This document shows positions 6,489 to 10,720 of a stretch of 10,720 nt of DNA, in pieces. The first letter of the stretch is position 1, and every line of letters starts with the position of its first letter. The DNA lies in NCBI GenBank assembly GCA_051117315.1, contig JBNPEA010000060.1:1-10720 (forward strand), in the 5' to 3' direction. The notes beneath the pieces were generated by a model that had not been told where the DNA came from, did not search any database, and saw only the letters and a program-made list of their open reading frames with translations. The DNA is from Salinarimonas sp051117315 (GTDB lineage: Bacteria; Pseudomonadota; Alphaproteobacteria; Rhizobiales; Beijerinckiaceae). The translations under genes and the position numbers were made by a program.

Positions 6489-6501
6489 ATTCTGATTGAC
6501 G
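6484..6501. promoter_or_regulatory. PpsR/CrtJ-type operator upstream of bchG
   Basis: TGTCAATTCTGATTGACG has the same arms and spacing as the bchF operator (TGTCAA-N6-TTGACG), again one base off TGT-N12-ACA. Its right arm, TTGACG, doubles as the predicted -35 box of bchG. Such close similarity at two bch promoters, with ppsR between them, makes a shared regulator likely. Confidence 0.72.
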
Positions 6502-6523
6502 CGTCGGCTGGCCGGGCTAGCAT
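6496..6523 (+). promoter_or_regulatory. Predicted bchG promoter, giving a near-leaderless mRNA
   Basis: TTGACG (6496-6501) and TAGCAT (6518-6523) are 16 bases apart and resemble the bchF pair (TTGACA/TAGCCT). The bchG ATG at 6531 begins just seven bases after the -10 box, so transcription would start at or next to the start codon. This agrees with the absence of any ribosome-binding site there. Confidence 0.5.
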
Positions 6524-6530
6524 CTCCGGC

Positions 6531-7415
6531 ATGACGCGACCGGCCATCCTCTCCTTCACCGAGCTCCTCAAGCCGATCACCTGGTTCGCGCCCATGTGGG
6601 CGTTCGCCTGCGGGGTCGTCTCCTCCGGCGTCTCCGCCGACACGCGCTGGCCCGTGATCCTCGCGGGCGTGGTGCTGGCGGGGCCGCTCGTCTGCGCCGC
6701 GAGCCAGGCGGTGAACGACTGGTACGACCGGCACGTCGACGCCATCAACGAGCCGAACCGGCCGATACCCTCGGGGCGCATCCCCGGCGAATGGGGCTTC
6801 TACATCGCGGTGATATGGACGGCGCTCTCGTTCATCGTCGCCTTCATGCTCGGACCCGTCGTGCTGCTCGCCGGCGTGATCGGGCTCGCGCTCGCCTGGG
6901 CCTATTCCGCCCCGCCCTTCCGGCTCAAGCAGAACGGCTGGTGGGGCAACTCGGCGGTCGCGATCTCCTACGAGGGCCTGCCCTGGTTCACCGGCGCCGC
7001 CATCATGGCCGCCGCCTTCCCGGACTGGCGGATCGTCGTGGTGGCGCTGCTCTACTCCTTCGGCGCGCACGGCATCATGACGCTGAACGACTTCAAGTCG
7101 GTCGAGGGCGACAAGCGCGAGGGCGTCGATTCGCTCCCGGTCCTCCTCGGCGTCGACCGCGCCGCGCGCCTCGCCTGCGTGGTCATGGCCGCGCCGCAGG
7201 TGGTGGTGATCGCGCTGCTGCTCTTCTGGGGCGCGCCCTGGCACGCGCTGGCGGTCACCGCGCTGCTCGCGGCGCAGGCGGCGCTGATGGGCAGGCTCGT
7301 CGCGGATCCGCGCGGAAAGGCCGCCTGGTACAACGCCACCGGCACGACGCTCTACGTGCTCGGCATGCTCGTCACCGCCTTCGCCCTGCGCGGGCTCGGG
7401 CCGGTCGCCGGATGA
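6531..7415 (+). CDS. bchG: Bacteriochlorophyll synthase (geranylgeranyl-bacteriochlorophyllide synthase)
   Basis: BchG is an integral membrane UbiA-family prenyltransferase that attaches geranylgeranyl diphosphate to bacteriochlorophyllide a. The 294-residue protein begins MTRPAILSFTELLKPITWFA. The first Asp-rich motif is NDWYDRHVD (residues 62-70, followed by NEPNRPIPSGRIP) and the second is DFKSVEGDKREGVD (187-200). These bind the Mg-diphosphate and are both intact. About eight or nine hydrophobic helices alternate through the chain. An in-frame ATG at 6483 would add 16 residues, but it lies inside the predicted operator and upstream of the promoter, so ATG 6531 is preferred. No ribosome-binding site precedes it. 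It heads the bchG-(pucC-like)-bchP run and has its own PpsR-type operator. Confidence 0.95.
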   Translation: MTRPAILSFTELLKPITWFAPMWAFACGVVSSGVSADTRWPVILAGVVLAGPLVCAASQAVNDWYDRHVDAINEPNRPIPSGRIPGEWGFYIAVIWTALSFIVAFMLGPVVLLAGVIGLALAWAYSAPPFRLKQNGWWGNSAVAISYEGLPWFTGAAIMAAAFPDWRIVVVALLYSFGAHGIMTLNDFKSVEGDKREGVDSLPVLLGVDRAARLACVVMAAPQVVVIALLLFWGAPWHALAVTALLAAQAALMGRLVADPRGKAAWYNATGTTLYVLGMLVTAFALRGLGPVAG

Positions 7416-7429
7416 ACGGGAGACGCACG

Positions 7430-8824
7430 ATGACCGCCCTTCGCGACAGCGCTCCGCTCTCCTGGCTCGGCATTGCCCGGCTCGGCCTCGTGCAGGCCTC
7501 GCTGGGCGCCATCGTCGTGATCACCACCTCGACGCTCAACCGCGTCATGGTGGTGGAGCTCGCGCTGGCCGCCTCGCTGCCGGGCCTGCTGGTCGGCCTG
7601 CACTACGCGGTGCAGCTGCTGCGGCCGCGCTGGGGCCACGGCTCGGACATCGGCGGACGGCGCACGCCCTGGATCGTCGGCGGCATGGCGGCGCTCGCGG
7701 CCGGCGCGGTGCTGGCGGCGCTCGCGACCGCGCTCGCGGCGACGAACCTCGTCGCCGGCATCGCGCTGTCCACGCTGGCCTTCGGCATCATCGGCATCGG
7801 CGTCGGCGCGTCCGGCACCTCGCTGCTGGCGCTCCTCGCCGAGCGCGTCGCCCCGGCGCGCCAGGCCTCGGCGGCGGCGATCGTCTGGATCATGATGATC
7901 GCGGGTTTCATCGTCACCGCGGGCACGGCCGGGCATTTCCTCGATCCGTTCTCGATGACCCGCCTCGTCGCCGTGACGGCGAGCGTCGCGGGCGCCGCCT
8001 TCCTCGTCACCTGCCTCGCGGTGTGGGGCGTCGAGGGCGCGCGGCGCGCCCGCGCGGCCGTCGAGGGCGCGCCGAAGGTGCCGTTCCGCCAGGCCCTGGC
8101 GGAGGTCTGGGCGGAGCCCACGGCGCGACGCTTCACCATCTTCGTCTTCGTCTCGATGCTGGCCTACTCGGCCCAGGATCTCATCCTCGAGCCCTTCGCG
8201 GGCCTCGTCTTCGCGATGACCCCGGGGGAAACGACGCAGCTGTCCGGCATCCAGAACGCAGGCGTCCTCGCGGGGATGATCCTCACCGGCCTCCTCGGCG
8301 GCGGCTTTCGCGGCAGCGGGCCGTCGCGCCTGCACCTGTGGGCGATCGGGGGGTGCGTGATCTCGGCGGCGGCGCTGACGGGGCTCGCCTTCGCGGGCGG
8401 CGTCGGCCCGGCCTGGCCGCTCCATGCCAACGTCGCGGTGCTCGGCTTCGGCAACGGGATCTTCGCGGTCGCCGCCATCGGCTCGATGATGCGCCTGGCG
8501 AGCCAGGGCGCGGCGAACCGCGAGGGCACCCGCGTCGGGCTGTGGGGCGCGGCGCAAGGGATCGCCTTCGGGCTCGGCGGCCTCGTCGGCACCCTCGCCG
8601 TCGATCTCGGCCGCCTCGTCGCCGAGAGCACCTCGGCCGCGTATGCCTCGGTCTTTCTCGGCGAAGCGGCGCTCTTCCTCGTCTCGGCGGTCCTCGCCGC
8701 GCGGGTGATGAGCGGCCGGCCGAGCCTCGTGCGCGGGCAAGCCCGCGTCGTCACCCCCGCCGTCGCGCCGACGGCGACCGGCCCCCTGGGCGAGCCGCTG
8801 ATGCAAGGGAGGACGTCCCCGTGA
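7430..8824 (+). CDS. BCD-family MFS transporter, PucC/LhaA/Orf428-like
   Basis: The 464-residue protein is a twelve-helix major-facilitator-type membrane protein of the BCD family, which includes PucC, LhaA and the bchG-bchP-linked Orf428 product. Members assist light-harvesting complex assembly or handle (bacterio)chlorophyll in the membrane; their exact transport activity is unsettled. Visible signatures are LNRVMVVELALAASLPGLLVGLHY near the start (residues about 36-59, split here by helix 1/2), the loop GHGSDIGGRRTPWIVGG (69-85), AYSAQDLILEPFAG in the second half and GNGIFAVAAIGSMM toward the end. Placement between bchG and bchP is the conserved Orf428 position, so it is more likely that orthologue than PucC itself. 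Start ATG 7430 has a GGGAG site; ATG 7412, overlapping the bchG stop, has none. Its stop overlaps the bchP GTG by four bases (GTGA). Confidence 0.88.
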   Translation: MTALRDSAPLSWLGIARLGLVQASLGAIVVITTSTLNRVMVVELALAASLPGLLVGLHYAVQLLRPRWGHGSDIGGRRTPWIVGGMAALAAGAVLAALATALAATNLVAGIALSTLAFGIIGIGVGASGTSLLALLAERVAPARQASAAAIVWIMMIAGFIVTAGTAGHFLDPFSMTRLVAVTASVAGAAFLVTCLAVWGVEGARRARAAVEGAPKVPFRQALAEVWAEPTARRFTIFVFVSMLAYSAQDLILEPFAGLVFAMTPGETTQLSGIQNAGVLAGMILTGLLGGGFRGSGPSRLHLWAIGGCVISAAALTGLAFAGGVGPAWPLHANVAVLGFGNGIFAVAAIGSMMRLASQGAANREGTRVGLWGAAQGIAFGLGGLVGTLAVDLGRLVAESTSAAYASVFLGEAALFLVSAVLAARVMSGRPSLVRGQARVVTPAVAPTATGPLGEPLMQGRTSP

Positions 8825-10104
8825 CCTTCGATACCCCCGATAGCGCCATGGACCACCTGGACGAGGCCGCCCCGCCGCCGGCGGAGGAGACCCTCACCCG
8901 CACGCCGGTCGATCCGCAGCACACGTACGACGTGGTCGTGGTCGGCGGCGGCCCCGCCGGCGCGACCGCGGCGACGGACCTCGCCCGCGGCGGGCGCGAC
9001 GTGCTGCTCCTCGACCGCGCCGGCCGGATCAAGCCCTGCGGCGGCGCGATCCCGCCGCGCCTCGTGCGCGACTTCGCCATTCCCGACGGCATCCTCTGCG
9101 CCAAGATCTCCGGCGCGCGCATGATCGCGCCCTCCGACAAGCGCGTCGACATGCCGATCGAGGACGGCTTCGTCGCCATGGTCGACCGCGAGGTGTTCGA
9201 CGAGTGGCTGCGCGCCCGCGCCACCGCAAACGGCGCCACGCGCCGCGCCGCCACGTTCGAGACCATCAGCCGCGATCCCGACGGCACCGCGCGGGTGCAT
9301 TTCCGCACCTCGCGGGAGGAAGGCGGCGAGAGCGTCTCGGTGCGCGCCCGTGCCGTCATCGGCGCGGACGGCGCCAACTCGGCGGTGGCCCGCGAGGCCG
9401 TGCCGCAACGCGGGCCGATCCCCTTCGTCTTCGCCTATCACGAGATCGTCGAGGCGCCCGAGGAGGGCGCGGCGGACTACATCGCGAACCGCTGCGACGT
9501 GTACTACCAGGGCAAGCTCTCGCCGGACTTCTACGCCTGGGTGTTCCCGCACGGCAAGTCCGCCTCGATCGGCGTCGGCTCGATGCAGAAGGGCTTCGGC
9601 CTCAAGGAGGCCGTCGCCGACCTGCGCGCCACGACGAAGCTCGACGGCGTGCGCACCATCCGCAAGGAGGGCGCGCCGATCCCGCTGCATCCCGCCAAGA
9701 AGTGGGACAACGGCCGCGACGTGCTGCTCGCCGGCGACGCCGCGGGCGTGGTCGCGCCGGCCTCGGGCGAAGGCATCTACTACGCCATGGTCGGCGGCCG
9801 CCTCGCGGCGGAGGCGGTGGAGGCCTATCTCGAGACCGGCAGGTCGAAGGCGCTGGCGGGCGCGCGCAAATCCTTCATGAAGGCGCACGGGCGCGTGTTC
9901 CTCATCCTCGGGATCATGCAGCGCTTCTGGTACGGCAGCGACAAGCGGCGCGAGCGCTTCGTCTCGATCTGCCGCGACGCCGACGTGCAGCGCCTGACCT
10001 GGCAGGCCTACATGAACAAGGAGCTGGTGCGCCGCGATCCGATGGCGCACATCCGCATCTTCTTCAAGGACCTGGCCCATCTGTTCGGGCTCGTGCGGCC
10101 GTGA
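8821..10104 (+). CDS. bchP: Geranylgeranyl (bacterio)chlorophyll reductase
   Basis: BchP is a FAD-dependent, NADPH-using reductase that saturates three double bonds of the geranylgeranyl tail to give phytyl. The FAD-binding Rossmann motif is VVVVGGGPAGATAATDLARG (residues 38-57). Further family signatures are PCGGAIPPRL (about 76-85), AVIGADGANSAVAREAVP, YYQGKLSPDFYAWVFPHG and the second FAD motif LLAGDAAGVVAPASGEGIYY (about 301-320). From GTG 8821 the protein is 427 residues, with an unconserved acidic N-terminal extension of about 35; from ATG 8848 it is 418. The GTG is preferred because GGGAGG lies eight bases upstream and it overlaps the previous stop. The gene is intact and is the third of the bchG unit. 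Confidence 0.95.
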   Translation: MTFDTPDSAMDHLDEAAPPPAEETLTRTPVDPQHTYDVVVVGGGPAGATAATDLARGGRDVLLLDRAGRIKPCGGAIPPRLVRDFAIPDGILCAKISGARMIAPSDKRVDMPIEDGFVAMVDREVFDEWLRARATANGATRRAATFETISRDPDGTARVHFRTSREEGGESVSVRARAVIGADGANSAVAREAVPQRGPIPFVFAYHEIVEAPEEGAADYIANRCDVYYQGKLSPDFYAWVFPHGKSASIGVGSMQKGFGLKEAVADLRATTKLDGVRTIRKEGAPIPLHPAKKWDNGRDVLLAGDAAGVVAPASGEGIYYAMVGGRLAAEAVEAYLETGRSKALAGARKSFMKAHGRVFLILGIMQRFWYGSDKRRERFVSICRDADVQRLTWQAYMNKELVRRDPMAHIRIFFKDLAHLFGLVRP

Positions 10105-10117
10105 GCGGCGCGCCGCG

Positions 10118-10417
10118 GTGATCGACTTCGTCGCGTCCGGCCGGGTCTTCGACCTGGTCATCGCGATCCTGGTTCTCGAAGGGATCGCGCTCCTCGCGCT
10201 CTCGCGTCTCCCCCGGGCGAGAGCGCGGATCCTCCCCGAGGGCCGCGGCCCCGGATTTCGCGATCTCGCGGGATTCGTGGCCGCGGGCCTCGGGCTTTCG
10301 TTCGCGGCCCGCGCCGTGATCCAAGATCAGTCATGGACGATCGTCGCCGCCGGGCTGACGATCGCCTTCCTCGCGCATGTGTACGACCTGTATCGGCGCT
10401 GGCGCGCCGCACGCTGA
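10118..10417 (+). CDS. Small membrane protein of unknown function downstream of bchP
   Basis: This predicted 99-residue protein starts at GTG 10118, 13 bases after the bchP stop, with no clear ribosome-binding site, so the start is uncertain. Three hydrophobic segments are visible: about residues 8-28 (FDLVIAILVLEGIALLAL), 46-66 (LAGFVAAGLGLSFAARAVI) and 70-90 (WTIVAAGLTIAFLAHVYDLY). Between the first two lies a basic Arg/Pro-rich loop, and the tail is RRWRAAR. I do not recognise a named family, though short three-helix proteins of this general look occur as conserved hypotheticals in proteobacteria. Same-strand placement immediately after bchP and before the terminator suggests it belongs to the bchG operon and may have a role at the photosynthetic membrane; that is inference from position only. 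Confidence 0.65.
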   Translation: MIDFVASGRVFDLVIAILVLEGIALLALSRLPRARARILPEGRGPGFRDLAGFVAAGLGLSFAARAVIQDQSWTIVAAGLTIAFLAHVYDLYRRWRAAR

Positions 10418-10453
10418 GCTCGCCTGCCTCTCGGGTCGACACGACGCACGACT

Positions 10454-10482
10454 AAGCGGGAACACGGACCTGCCGCTTTTTT
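10454..10482 (+). terminator. Probable rho-independent terminator of the bchG-bchP operon
   Basis: AAGCGG (10454-10459) pairs with CCGCTT (10473-10478), and a run of six T residues (10477-10482) follows. The stem is only six pairs with a 13-base loop, so it is modest, but it sits 37 bases after the last gene of the operon and before the dxs promoter, exactly where a terminator is expected. Confidence 0.5.
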
Positions 10483-10495
10483 GCGCGATGACGAC

Positions 10496-10523
10496 TTGTC
10501 GCATGACCGTGTCAAGCTATACT
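10496..10523 (+). promoter_or_regulatory. Predicted dxs promoter (-35 TTGTCG, -10 TATACT)
   Basis: TTGTCG (10496-10501) and TATACT (10518-10523) are 16 bases apart. The -10 is the best match to consensus in this window. A transcript would start near 10530, leaving a leader of about 50 bases. The -10 box lies wholly inside the PpsR-type operator at 10510-10527. Confidence 0.5.
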
Positions 10524-10527
10524 GACA
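10510..10527. promoter_or_regulatory. PpsR/CrtJ-type operator upstream of dxs
   Basis: TGTCAAGCTATACTGACA is a perfect TGT-N12-ACA site with TGTCA/TGACA arms, the best of the three in the window. It covers the predicted -10 of dxs rather than the -35, so repression geometry would differ from bchF and bchG. Confidence 0.72.
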
Positions 10528-10580
10528 CTCGGAGCGATGCCCCCCCGCGCTCCTGTCCCCCGTGCGCCCAGGAGGCCGCC

Positions 10581-10720
10581 ATGCCGAGCCGCCCCGACAC
10601 CCCCCTCCTCGACACGATCCGCGATCCGGCCGACCTGCGCGGCCTCTCCGACGCCCAGCTGCGGCAGGTGGCGGACGAGCTGCGGGCGGAGACGATCGAC
10701 GCGGTCTCGGTGACGGGCGG
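10581..10720 (+). CDS. dxs: 1-deoxy-D-xylulose-5-phosphate synthase, N-terminal part (runs off right edge)
   Basis: DXS condenses pyruvate and glyceraldehyde 3-phosphate in the first step of the MEP pathway, feeding the isoprenoids used for carotenoids and the bacteriochlorophyll tail. Forty-six codons are seen. TPLLDTIRDPADLRGLSDAQ and then LADEL-type and RAETIDAVSVTGG wording match the family opening, which continues as GHLGAxLGVVELTVALH beyond the window. Start ATG 10581 has an excellent ribosome-binding site (AGGAGG, five-base spacing). A PpsR-type operator and promoter lie 50-85 bases upstream, so this is probably a photosynthesis-dedicated dxs copy; whether another copy exists in the genome cannot be seen here. 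Confidence 0.9.
   Translation, partial: MPSRPDTPLLDTIRDPADLRGLSDAQLRQVADELRAETIDAVSVTG

Noticed and set aside
8164..10161. A 665-codon minus-strand open frame opposite the PucC-like gene and bchP
   Set aside because: Low-complexity, charged translation with no motif, lying across two intact plus-strand genes.
1..10720. CRISPR array, tRNA, rRNA, transposase or direct-repeat boundaries at the bchH break
   Set aside because: None seen; in particular, no inverted repeat or obvious insertion-sequence end was found around 100-140, so the mechanism of the break cannot be told from this window.

Overview
The window is one side of a photosynthesis gene cluster from a high-GC purple (bacteriochlorophyll a) alphaproteobacterium. 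Recognisable markers are BchF, BchN, BchB, AerR/PpaA, PpsR/CrtJ, BchG, a PucC/LhaA-type BCD-family transporter and BchP. GC content is roughly 70 percent or more through the cluster. The order bchB-bchN-bchF / aerR-ppsR-bchG-(pucC-like)-bchP is the usual alphaproteobacterial one. I cannot name the species; gene order and protein sequence would suit a Rhizobiales-type phototroph.

Layout. On the minus strand, positions 3835 down to about 127 hold a tightly packed operon, bchF-bchN-bchB, followed by only the first ~80 codons of bchH. The bchH reading then stops resembling bchH at about position 127-132. Within 40 bases an unrelated ABC-transporter ATPase gene begins (start at 91, same strand) and runs off the left edge. 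The usual followers, the rest of bchH plus bchL and bchM, are therefore absent at this locus. A 264-base divergent intergenic region (3836-4099) separates this operon from aerR-ppsR on the plus strand. After ppsR come bchG, a PucC-like transporter gene, bchP and a small unidentified membrane-protein gene, nearly end to end. A probable terminator (10454-10482) follows. The window ends in the first 46 codons of dxs.

How it works together. BchN and BchB form the NB-protein of dark-operative protochlorophyllide reductase, whose electron donor BchL is not in the window. BchF hydrates the 3-vinyl group. BchG esterifies bacteriochlorophyllide with a geranylgeranyl tail and BchP reduces that tail to phytyl. 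Dxs supplies isoprenoid precursors. PpsR is the aerobic/light repressor of these genes and AerR is its B12-binding antirepressor. PpsR-type operators (TGT-N12-ACA or one base off) lie in front of bchF, bchG and dxs, and each overlaps a plausible -35 or -10 box, so all three appear to share one regulatory circuit.

The most notable point is the broken bchH joined to an ABC-transporter gene, which looks like a rearrangement breakpoint or edge of the photosynthesis cluster (or an assembly join). No CRISPR array, tRNA, rRNA or insertion sequence was seen. I found no wholly unknown multi-gene system; the remainder is a conserved photosynthesis cluster with interesting regulatory detail.
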